DNA from: Parietaria judaica
Taxonomy: Eukaryota > Streptophyta > Magnoliopsida > Rosales > Urticaceae
DNA: 64,000 nt
Assembly (NCBI GenBank): GCA_954871525.1
Contig: OX940861.1
Coordinates: 9,594,842-9,658,841 of the forward strand
Reading direction: 5' to 3'
Part shown: one piece after another, positions 1-9,084 of the stretch
Position numbering within the stretch: the first letter of the stretch is position 1
Layout: each line of letters opens with the position of its first letter
Made by a program: the position numbers and the translations under genes
The notes under the pieces: model-generated
Database searches by the model: none
Seen by the model: the letters and a program-made list of their open reading frames with translations, nothing else
What the model was told of the DNA's origin: nothing

Positions 1-8
1 AAGATGAC

Positions 9-772
9 TGTTAAGGTCGGATTTGGTCAAATCCATCCTCAACACAATTCGTGTCGTTTTGTCCATAAACGACATAAGGGAAGGCGAGGAAGCTCATCGC
101 CCGAGGGTCAAATACGGCGTATCCTCGAGGAGGATTATCCCCGAGGGGGTTTAACCGCGAGGAGGCACAACCACGCAAAAGCAGACTGCGATGAAATGTC
201 CCATCACACTCAATGGGGAATTTCATTATGATGGTTTATGCAGAGCCGAATGACGATTGACGGGATGTGCATTTAATGAAGCCGACCTACTCACTCGATG
301 AGAAGCACCAGCGACGAGGCTTGCAGAGCCGAACTGACGAGATGCACATTTAATGAGGCTTACATACCCTTAATGACAGTCTGCTCGGAAGTGACATAAA
401 GCAGGGATTAACCATGCTTCCCTCAAATCACTGTTGGAAGCGAATGATTAAAGATAGGAAAAAAGGCGGGAAAGACGCGAGGGGGATGTAATGTAGACTC
501 TATAAAAGGCAAGATAAGCCTCATTTGTAAAGATCGGAAAAATAGAGAAAAAAAACCCCTAAAAGAGAGTGAACATCCTGTAATAGAAAGGCTAAAGAAA
601 TAGAGAGAGCCTTTGTTCATGATCCTTCATCTGTTCAGCTATTCAACGGAAGAAAACCGAGCTCATATCGGAAAATATAATAAAACAGAGATATTCACTG
701 ATTATTGGTGTTGATTTATTATTGGTGATTATTTTTGTGACTGGAAAAGGGCGGTGAAAATCGCCCTCTACA
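9..772 (+). repeat. 5' LTR of the Gypsy element
   Basis: Starts TGTTAAGGTCGG and ends GCCCTCTACA. It is directly preceded by the target duplication atgac (4-8) and followed by the primer-binding site. It matches 6061-6846 almost throughout, and 4701-5476 with more divergence. The end sequences also match, in reverse complement, the ends of the LTRs at 33337-34454 and 37934-39062. Confidence 0.93.
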
Positions 773-793
773 GTTTGGCGCCCACCATGGGGC
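773..793 (+). other. Primer-binding site
   Basis: The sequence gtttggcgcccaccatgggg directly follows the LTR. The same site with one or two changes lies next to the LTRs at 7391-7411 and 37913-37933 on the minus strand, so it is conserved across three related Gypsy elements. I do not assign the tRNA with confidence. Confidence 0.8.
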
Positions 794-837
794 TTTGTTT
801 TCTTTCTAACTCACAGCCAGGAATTTGAAGGAGCGAG

Positions 838-3800
838 ATGTCGTCGAGCGACACCTTCATCAGTTTAGAAAGGGACGAAGTCCCAGCCATGGAGAGACTC
901 CAGCGGCAGTTGGCCGAAGCCAACGTGAGAGTGATGGAGGCAACAAGGGTGGTCGAGGACGCGGCCAGGAAGGCGGAAGAGCAGGAGGAACGGAACGGAC
1001 GACTTACTGCCCTTTTGGAGCGCGTGAATCAAAGAAGGGAAGGTCCGGAGAGCACAATCGCGGGATCTTCAGCTCGGGGAGAGGTTGGAATTATAGCCGA
1101 GGGAGAGCAAGGTAACCTGATGCCTCAAGCACCGCCGATCAATAGGGATCTTTTCAACGCCGCCGGCATGACACCGGTGAATACGACGAACCCGCCGGGA
1201 GGCTTGGCAACCACCATAGCAGAGACAATCCAGGAGGAGGTCCGGAGAGCAATAAGGTAAATATCCTCAAGCATGGAGGCAAAGATGGGGCACGTGGCCT
1301 CACAGGTGCATAAGGCCACGAGCGCGGCGCCCGAAATCGACAGGTTGGTCAGGGAGGCCAGAGTGACTCCTTTCTCGGCAAAAATCCGCAGCGTGGAGCT
1401 AGGAGAATTGCCAAAGGTCAGGCTCTCTCAGTACAGAGGGACCTCAGATCCAAACACCCACGTGAAATCATTCCGGATCTCCACGGAGCGTATAGGCGGC
1501 GAGGAGACGAAGCTAGAGGCCATCCTGTGCCATCTCTTCGTCGAAAGCTTGCAAGGCCCGGCGAGCGACTGGTTCGCAAAGCTACCATCGCAATCCATCG
1601 GCGACTCCGATGAGCTCGTCGCGTACTTTTTGCGGCACTACTCAATGTACGTACAGAACGAGGCGACCGTCATGACCTTGTGGAACCTCTCACAAGGGCG
1701 AGAAGAAACTCTCCGACAGTACGTCGGAAGGTTCAAGGACATCATGGTCAGAATCCAGGGGCTCGATAGCGTCGTCCCAATCCAGGCACTGAAGCATGGA
1801 CTGTGGTATGTAGCTCCTTTCCGCGAGGAGTTGATAAAAATGCGCCCGTCGACGATCGAGGACGCACTCCACATGGCGACGCTCTTCATGGAAATAGAGA
1901 CTCTAGCTCAGAAAAAGATCCACGAAGGTGGAAGCAAGGGAAAGCAGCACGGAAAAAGGGAGAATGGGGACGGAGGAGATGCCCCGTCGTCTAGAGCGAG
2001 TAAGGGAGAAGAAGATCGAAGAAATTCCAGCGAGCGACGAGTTCGGGAAGTTCCAAGGCAGGAAGTCTATCAGGTAGACGAGAACAAGGACCATGACTAC
2101 AATCGGGGAAACCAACACCGAGGAGGATTCTCGGAGGACCGAGGAAGATTATCCGAAGATCGAGGAGGGTTCTCGGAAAATCGAGGAAGATTCTCTGAGG
2201 ATCGAGGAGGATACTCGGGGAACCGAGGAGGATTCTCCGAAGACCGAGGAAGATTCTCCGAAGACCAAGGAGGATTCTCTGGAAGCCGAGGGGGCTTCTC
2301 GGGAGGCCAGGGAGGCTTCAGAAGGAAGTTTTGGCCGAAGGATATGAGTAAGTTCTGCACTTACCACAACTATAATGGCCACGCCACTGAGGATTGCGCC
2401 ATGCTGAAGAAGGAGCTCCAGAGAAGATACGCGCGGGGGGAGATCAAAGACCTCACGTACAAACCTTCCGTGCCTTGGAATAACGGTAACAGGGCATGGC
2501 AGGGCCGGCAAGAAGGAACTGCCCACAACGAGGGAAACGATCGAGACGGAGCAAAAATAAACCTGGCGATCGAGCCGCCACCGGCAAGGCACGACAAGCG
2601 AGACCGACCGGCCTCAAGGACGAGAATTGAGGTGATCATGGGCAAATCGCGGTTCTGCGAAGATTCGGTCAACAACATCAAAGCTTATCAGCGAAGGGGG
2701 AAGGAGCACGGCCAAGGAGACGTGAAGATGGGCGCCACGGGCGCGAGGATAGAGTTCGTGGAGAACGAGGACTGTGCAGATATGCACGACAACGCTATGG
2801 TCCTCGAACTCAACATCGGTGGTTGCGAGGTTTGCCGCATCCTCGTTGACAACAAAAGCTCGGTCGACGTCATTTTCTATGAGTATGAAGCGCTCATCAT
2901 CGGGATGCAATCATCCTTAGCGATCGGAGCAAGGAACTTGCACGCTTTCTTAGATTCACAGCTGGTGGTAAAGCAAGTGAACGGGGAATACGAGAAGAAC
3001 GACGAACGAATGGAGGCTTACGCAGGAGTGGCCGATGCTCTCTCAAGGAAGTTCGACTACTTCAACCTGACGCAGATGATGCGAGGATACAACACCTACG
3101 CCGACGCACTGGCAGGCCTGGGTTCGACGACTGAAGTCGGTGAACTGAGGTCGGTCACGGTGAAGACGGTGGAGAAGCCAAGCATTTGGAGAGAAGAATG
3201 CCCAGCGAGGAAGAAGGCTAGAGGGAAAGAAGAAGCTGAAGAGGTAAAAGCTGGCGAGGCCAACATGAATGAGATCGAAGACGACGAGGACGAAGATGAG
3301 GAGCGGGGAGTTGTAGACGACGATGAAGCAGAAGATTGGAGGACGCCCCTCCGAAGGTACATCCTTGAAGGAATGCTGCCCGAAAATCCGCAAGAGTCCA
3401 GAAAGATCAAGTCAAAAAGCTCTAGGTACACCGTCCTCGATAACGTACTTTACCAAAAAAGCTTCGCGGGTCCCTACGTAAGATGCCTTGGCAAGAAAGA
3501 GGCCGAGTACATCATGCGGGAGATCCATAGCAGGGACTGCGGAAATCACTCTGGCGGGCGATCCCTGCTTAGAAAGAATAAGCGGCAAGGCTTCTTTTGG
3601 GAAACCATTGTCGCCGATTGCGTCGGCCACGCCAAGAGATGCGAGAAATGTCAGCGGCACGCGCCAGCGATCAACTGTCCAGCAGAGGAACTCTCCGTGG
3701 TCTCGGTGCCTTACCCTTTCATGAAGTGGTCAATGGATATCGTCGGACCCATGCCCATCGGAATGCGGCAGAAGAGGTTCATGCTCGTCGTCACGGATTT

Positions 3801-4578
3801 CTTCACCAAATGGACGGAGGCTGAGGCGTACGCCAACATCAAGGATTCCGACGTCGAAAGCTACGTTTGGAAGAACCTGATTACTTGCTTCGGACTGCCT
3901 AGGGAGATAATCGCCGATAACAGATCTCAGTTCATCTCAAAAAGGTTCGGGGATTTCTGCAAACGATGGAGGATAAAGCTCAACACGTCAACGCCATGAT
4001 ACCCCCAAGGCAACGGGAACGCCGAGGCGGTTAACCGAACCATCGTCGACAACATCAAGAGGAGGCTCGGCGAAAAGAAAGAGTTGTGGGTGGACGAGCT
4101 GCCAGGAGTGCTGTGGGCTTATCGGACAACCCCTCATTCCGCGACCGGCGAGACGCCCTTCGCCTTGGCCTTCGGAGTGGAGGTTGTGATCCCAGCAGAG
4201 GTTGACATCCCGAGCCTTCGTCGGACTCTAGCCCTCAGCGGCGAGAAGGACAACGAACATAATCTCCTCAATCAGCTCGACCACATCGACGAGAGGCGCA
4301 AGCAAGCGAGCGCGCACATTGCCAACTATCAGAACATGATCGCGCGCTTCTACAACAAGAAAGTGCGCTCGAAGAGGTTCAGGGTCGGAGAGATGGTTCT
4401 CCGACGAGTTTTCCAGAACACCGCCGATGCGAATGCTGGAAAGCTAGGGCAGACCTGGGAAGGCCCTTACATAGTTACCAACGTCGTCAAACCGGGGGTC
4501 TACGAGCTCAAGAATACAGAGGGAGCGAAAGTAATACGGAGTTGGAACGTTAAGCACTTAAAGAAGTTCTACCAGTAG
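838..4578 (+). pseudogene. Gypsy gag-pol, RT deleted, two in-frame stops
   Basis: One reading frame runs from ATG 838 to 4578 and is broken by TAA at 1258-1260 and TGA at 3997-3999. The Gag N-terminus is a coiled-coil-like, charged segment. The Gag capsid-like domain lies about 1450-1900. A Gly/Arg-rich repeat built on GGFSEDRG follows at 2110-2330, then a Cys/His motif CTYHNYNGHATEDC near 2353. The protease keeps VLELNIGG, but the usual D-G-S-S site reads DNKSS (Asp codon 2848-2850). Near 2875-2890 the protease is fused in frame to the end of RNase H (DSQLVVKQVNGEYE), so all of RT and most of RNase H are gone. Integrase follows: HHCC finger at 3517-3666, first Asp at 3736, second Asp at 3916, Glu at 4024. 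The second stop separates the Glu from the two Asp residues. Confidence 0.92.
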
Positions 4579-4700
4579 CCTCGATCCCTTGCCAACTCGT
4601 AACGTCAGCGGGAGGCTCAACGACTCGAGGAGAAGGTAAAGAAAATATATATACGTACGAACCGGCGAGAGTGCCGAGAAAAATATAAAAAATATATATA
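4579..4700 (+). other. Spacer after pol
   Basis: Non-coding part of the Gypsy element between the pol stop and the nested solo LTR. It ends in an AT-rich tract after one partial copy of the cggcgagagtgccgag motif that forms the array at 5477-5740. Confidence 0.6.
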
Positions 4701-5476
4701 TATTAAGGTCGGATTTGGTCAAATCCATCCTCAACACAACTCGTGTCGTTTGGTCCATAAACGACATGAGGGGAGGCGAGGAAGTTCATCACCCGAGGGG
4801 GATTATCCCCGAGGAGGAACATCTTCGAGGAAGAATACCCCCGAGGAGGTTCATCCACGAGGAGACACAGCCATGCGAGAGCAAGTTGCGACGAAGCGTC
4901 CCATCACACCCGACGAGGAATTTCGTCATGATGATTGTGCAGGGTCGAATGACCATTGACGAGATGTGCATTTAATGAAGCCGACCTACTCACTCGATGA
5001 GAACACCAGCGACGAGGCTTGCAGAGCCGAATGACAGCAGACGAGATGCACATTTAATGAGGCGCACCTACCCATAACGGCAGCCTGCTCGGAAGTGACA
5101 TAAAACAAGGATTTACCATGCTGCCCTCAAATCACGCCAGAGAATGAATGATTAAAGAGAAAAAGGCGGGAAAGATGCGAGAGGAAGGCATTGTAGACTT
5201 TATAAAAGGCAAGATAAGCCTCATTTGTAAAGGTTCGAAAAAAGGGAGGAAAAAGGCCCGAAAAGAGAGAAAGAAATCTTGTAATAAAAAAGGCTAAGGA
5301 AATAGAGAGAGTTGATGTTCACGATCCTTCATCTGTCCAACTATTCAACGGAAGAAAACCGAGCTCATTTTCGGAAAATATAATAAAACAGAGATATTCA
5401 TCAATTATTGTTGTTTATTTGTTATTTGGTGATTATCTTTGTGACTGGAAAGGGGTGGTGAAAATCGCCTTCTACA
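4701..5476 (+). repeat. Nested solo LTR of the same Gypsy family
   Basis: A 776-bp LTR lies in the 3' spacer with no second LTR or internal sequence of its own. It starts TATTAAGG, so the TG end has become TA, and it ends TTCTACA. It is flanked on both sides by atata (4696-4700, 5477-5481), which fits a 5-bp target duplication although the site is low-complexity. Its sequence differs visibly from the outer LTRs, so it came from another copy. Unequal recombination between two LTRs is the usual origin of a solo LTR. Confidence 0.85.
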
Positions 5477-5649
5477 ATATATATACGGCTAAAGGTGCTG
5501 AGCAAGCCCGATCCGGCCAGAATGCCGAGATATATTTACGGCTAAGGGTGCCGAGCAAGCCCGATCCGGCGAGAGTGCCAAGGATATATATATACGGCTA
5601 AGGGTGCCGAGCAAGCCCGATCCGGCGAGAGTGCCGAGAAAATTATAAA

Positions 5650-5684
<35 letters not shown>

Positions 5685-5740
5685 CATGGCTAAGGGTGCC
5701 GAGAAAGCCCGAACCGGCGAGAGCGCCGAGAAAAGCGTTA
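5477..5740 (+). repeat. Tandem repeat, unit about 54 bp
   Basis: Four to five units of the form cggctaagggtgccgagcaa followed by gcccgatccggcgagagtgc, separated by short AT runs. The reverse complement of this motif builds the array at 35960-36665 in the non-autonomous Gypsy element, so the array belongs to the 3' spacer of the family rather than to this copy alone. Confidence 0.85.
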
Positions 5741-6020
5741 TCAAAATGAAACATATATGTATATACAGGCGAGCGCGCCTGAGGAAAATCACTCAAAGGG
5801 ACGAGCAGAAGCAAAATAGGTCGAGGGCGCCGAGGAGGCCAAAGAGCGAGGGAGTATAGAAACGATGATCTTCAATCACCACCGACGGACCGCCGGGAGG
5901 AACACATTTCTTGAGAAGCAGTTTAGCAATGCAGCCACGCGAGGAGCCAATGTAGCGGTCACCAACCTGAAAGTCAACAAATGTCGGCTGAGGCTGATCT
6001 CCGAGAAAATTATATCTTTA
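5741..6020 (+). other. Non-coding tail of the Gypsy interior
   Basis: Unique sequence between the tandem array and the polypurine-tract region. Short reading frames occur, but none resembles a known domain. Confidence 0.5.
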
Positions 6021-6060
6021 TTTTACCAAGTGTATACACTTGATAAAATGGGGGACTAAC
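6021..6060 (+). other. Conserved palindrome and polypurine tract
   Basis: A 28-bp near-perfect palindrome (6021-6048) centred on aagtgtatacactt is followed by aaaatgggggactaac and then the 3' LTR at 6061. The same palindrome and tract are found, reversed, at 34455-34494 next to the 3' LTR of the other Gypsy element. The purine run would prime plus-strand DNA synthesis; the role of the palindrome is unknown. Confidence 0.8.
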
Positions 6061-6846
6061 TGTTAAGGTCGGATTTGGTCAAATCCATCCTCAACACAAT
6101 TCGTGTCGTTTTGTCCATAAACGACATAAGGGAAGGCGAGGAAGCTCATCGCCCGAGGGTCAAATATGGCGTATCCTCGAGGAGGATTATCCTCGAGGAG
6201 GATTATCCCCGAGGGGGTTTAACCGCGAGGAGGCACAGCTACGCAAAAGCAGACTGCGATGAAATGTCCCATCACACTCGATGGGGAATTTCATCATGAT
6301 GGTTTATGCAGAGCCGAATGACGATTGACGGGATGTGCATTTAATGAAGCCGACCTACTCACTCGATGAGAAGCACCAGCGACGAGACGTGCAGAGCCGA
6401 ATGACGGCTGACGGGATGCGCATTTAATGAGGCTCACCTACCCGTAATGACAGTCTGCTCGGAAGTGACATAGAGCAGGGATTAACCATGCTTCCCTCAA
6501 ATCACTGTTAGAAGCGAATGATTAAAGATAGGAAAAAAGGCGGGAAATACGCGAGGGGGATGTAATGTAGACTCTATAAAAGGCAAGATAAGCCTCATTT
6601 GTAAAGATCGGAAAAATAGAGAAAAAAAACCCCTGAAAGAGAGTGAACATCCTGTAATAGAAAGGCTAAAGAAATAGAGAGAGTCTTTGCTCATGATCCT
6701 TCATCTGTCCAGCTATTCAACGGAAGAAAACCGAGCTCATATCGGAAAATATAATAAAACAGAGATATTCACTGATTATTGTTGTTGATTTGTTATTGGT
6801 GATTATTTTTGTGACTGGAAAAGGGCGGTGAAAATCGCCCTCTACA
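6061..6846 (+). repeat. 3' LTR of the Gypsy element
   Basis: 786 bp, starts TGTTAAGG, ends CTCTACA, and is followed directly by the target duplication atgac at 6847-6851. It carries a small tandem duplication relative to the 5' LTR plus scattered substitutions, so the insertion is fairly young but not new. Confidence 0.93.
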
Positions 6847-6848
6847 AT

Positions 6849-7260
6849 GACCTATCAAATCGAAGCTCGAGAAATAATCTTCAAGAAAAGTTATTGAACA
6901 TAAGATAATATTAAGCAACAAGGAAGATATGACCCAAGGAGCAACGAGCAACGGGGAGGCGTCGACGAGGCGACCATCTTCGGCGATCAATCTTCTAACG
7001 TCCATAACTCTCATATCGAGCGTTCGATATGGGCAAATGACCTATCAAATCAAAGCTCGGGAAATGAACTTCAAGAAGGATTAAAAACCACGCAGAAATA
7101 ATAGACAACAAGGAAAATATGAGCCGAGGAGCGACGAGTGACGGGAGGCGTCGACGAGGCAACCATCTTTGGCGATCAATCTTCAAACGTTCATAACTCT
7201 CATCTCGAGCGTCCGATATGGGCAAAAGACCTATCAAATTGAAGCTTGAGACAAGGCCTG
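6849..7260 (-). repeat. Tandem repeat, unit about 190 bp
   Basis: The motif gacctatcaaat recurs at about 6849, 7039 and 7228, giving two full units and the start of a third. The units share the parts ggcgtcgacgaggc and ggcgatcaatctt. The array lies in the interior of the older minus-strand Gypsy element, beside its primer-binding site, and is cut on the left by the plus-strand Gypsy insertion. Confidence 0.85.
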
Positions 7261-7390
7261 TAAGAAAACGCGGGAAAAATGCAGTTTTATTTGTAGCAGG
7301 CGAAGAAGAGATCAGTGTGCTCGGTGTTGTCGTTGTCGTCGTTGGTCGTCATCCTTCCGAGTGCCTAGCTGTGAGATAGAAAGAAACCGA

Positions 7391-7411
7391 GCCCCTCGGT
7401 GAGCGCCAAAC
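7391..7411 (-). other. Primer-binding site of the minus-strand Gypsy element
   Basis: On the minus strand it reads gtttggcgctcaccgagggg directly after the LTR end at 7412. This fixes the orientation: the body of this element runs to lower coordinates and leaves the window on the left. Confidence 0.75.
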
Positions 7412-7866
7412 TGTTGAGGGCGTTTTGGGCTCTCAACAATCACAAGATTTTATCCTTGTTCTTAAAGAAAAGAGCTCGATTTCTTCCGTTTATTAGCTAA
7501 GAACACTCTAAGAATGATGATGCCAAAAATGTGTGTATTTTCTTTTTGTTTTCCTTTGGTTAAAAGCATTTCTCTCTCTCTCCCTTACAGAATGTTCTCC
7601 TTTCCTCCTCTAAAAATCTGCTTTCCTCCCCTTTTAATCCAATAAATGGATACATATATAGGCATTACAAGCATTGTACTTACTCTCATGAGTGAGGTGT
7701 GGCCAAAGGTATGGCCTAAAAAGCTGAGGTATGGCCTAGAGTATGGCCTAAAAAGCTACCTAATCTTTCCTATCATAGCCAAACAAACTTGCTTGCTTTA
7801 TGGTGTAAGGAGCAATACTTAGGTACTTATGCCGCGATAAAGGGATTACCAAATCCGGCCTCAACA
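7412..7866 (-). repeat. 5' LTR of an older minus-strand Gypsy element
   Basis: 455 bp between tgttgagggcg and ggcctcaaca on the plus strand. Read on the minus strand it starts TGTTGAGGCCGGATTTGG and ends in CA at the primer-binding site. The first bases resemble the other Gypsy family here (TGTTAAGGTCGGATTTGG), so the two families are related. The partner LTR is outside the window. On the other side it abuts a degenerate Copia integrase at 7867. Confidence 0.75.
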
Positions 7867-8026
7867 CATTAAAAGCTACCTTTGGGTTTTAAAATAAAAA
7901 CGTAGGTAAATCTAGAGCAATCATCCATAAAGTAATAAAGTGCCTTTTGCCTCCTAGAATATTCATGCCATTAAATTCACATAGATCAGAATGCACAAGA
8001 TCTAACAAATTGGTATTTCAATTAAC
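7867..8026 (-). pseudogene. Degenerate Copia integrase fragment
   Basis: The minus strand translates as NLLDLVHSDLCEFNG, GGKRHFIT and, after a one-base frame change, MDDCSRFTYVFILKPKG. These are integrase-core signatures of Ty1/Copia elements, the first catalytic Asp being in VHSDLC. The fragment is cut at 7866 by the Gypsy LTR. It belongs with the pre-integrase relic at about 8510-8600. It is a remnant with no coding capacity. Confidence 0.8.
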
Positions 8027-8500
8027 ACTATAAAAATATTTTTTAATCATTTTTTATTTGATGCAAATTTAACATTTTTTTTTCCAGAATTTTTAACGTT
8101 GCATGTGTAGTCAGTAAGCTTGACTACGTAAGCATTTTTACTGGCTTTATCCAATAAGCAAGTTTTATCTACTACTTACTCTTATCTATATGCAAGTTGT
8201 AAGTTTAATATTTTTTTATTGCATTGCCTTTACTTGAAGCTCAGGTTGGTTGGGGTAGAAAAGTAATTTCATGTCATATACTTGGCTATATAAAACACAC
8301 TCCAGCTTTATAATTCAATCAAAACTGTCTCCTCCACACTTTGTCTTCTATATTAAAATAAAGAGTGCTTTATAATTCAATCAAAACAGTCTCCTCTACA
8401 CTTTGTCTTCTATATTAAAATAAAGAGTGTGAGTAGCTTCATTTTTGTATCCTTAGTGTGAGTAGCGTGACTTCCAATTTAGTCGTATAGTTCGACATCG
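8027..8500. other. Possible solo LTR inside the Copia relic
   Basis: This AT-rich block separates two domains of the Copia relic that are normally closer together. It contains a TATA-like ctatataaaac at about 8285 and ends near gttcgaca. This suggests an inserted LTR, but no matching second copy or clear target duplication is visible. Confidence 0.3.
8305..8428. repeat. 62-bp tandem duplication
   Basis: gctttataattcaatcaaaa and the following 42 bases occur at 8305-8366 and again at 8367-8428 with two or three differences. A simple local duplication. Confidence 0.9.
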
Positions 8501-8509
8501 ATCCATTTT

Positions 8510-8640
8510 AGGAACCAACGTCATGAAATTAAATTGGATTTGATTAATTATTTCATCGTTTTAATACCAAGATGAACTAATCTACTATGCCATGCACTCA
8601 CTATCAACGTTTAAAAGTATGCATTGCGAAGCAGCCACAA
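8510..8640 (-). pseudogene. Degenerate Copia pre-integrase fragment
   Basis: The minus strand reads AWHSRLVHLGIKTMK, a stop, then LIKSNLIS. This is the conserved W-H-x-R-L-x-H-L-G segment before the integrase of Copia elements. It has the same orientation as 7867-8026 and lies upstream of it in coding order, so both are pieces of one old element. Confidence 0.65.
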
Positions 8641-9084
8641 GTCTAATACTATAAGGTTTTTGTAAGATTTTTAAAGGCCGGTACCAATGATAAATCACAA
8701 ACCGATAGGTGGGTATATTTCAATGAGATTTTAATTTGTAAAGAAAAAAAATACCATACTCAAAATTGGAAAATAATATCTTAGATTTTAAAAAGAAGAA
8801 AAAAAAATCAAATTTTGTATTCGTCATGAAAGATTATATAAGAGTTTATGTGAAAACATTGAAGAAAGTACAAAATTTTCTCGATCAAAGATCGATTCAA
8901 ATTTGACGATTAAAATTGATTTTCATGTCAAAAGAGGATTACCACAAACCCTCGCGCTCAAAGAAAAAAAAACATATTTTTATATTATTTTGTTTTCTTG
9001 CGCATTAGCTTTGATGAATTGAGTTTTGCAATCTAAACCTAATAGTAGTTGAATCCATTATCCTAAAATCCTAAACCCTAAACC
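8641..9084. other. AT-rich sequence, nothing identified
   Basis: No reading frame of note. A short telomere-like ctaaaccctaaaccctaacc occurs at 9071-9090. On the minus strand the end of this block (about 9090-9112) reads cagggccggcgttgtcaaat, which resembles a hAT-type terminus and may mark where another insertion cut the Copia element. Confidence 0.4.

Larger units (their letters stand above)
9..6846 (+). mobile_element. Ty3/Gypsy LTR retrotransposon, defective
   Basis: A complete but disabled Gypsy element. Both LTRs start TGTTAAGG and end CTCTACA, and the 5-bp duplication atgac flanks it at 4-8 and 6847-6851. Order: 5' LTR, primer-binding site, gag-pol, a 3' spacer with tandem repeats and a nested solo LTR, polypurine tract, 3' LTR. 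The integrase follows what remains of RNase H, which is the Gypsy order. It is inserted in the interior of an older minus-strand Gypsy element whose LTR is at 7412-7866. The 5' LTR is 764 bp and the 3' LTR 786 bp; most of the difference is an extra roughly 21-bp copy of a cctcgaggaggattat motif near 6175-6200. Reverse transcriptase is missing, so movement would need proteins supplied by a relative. Confidence 0.93.
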
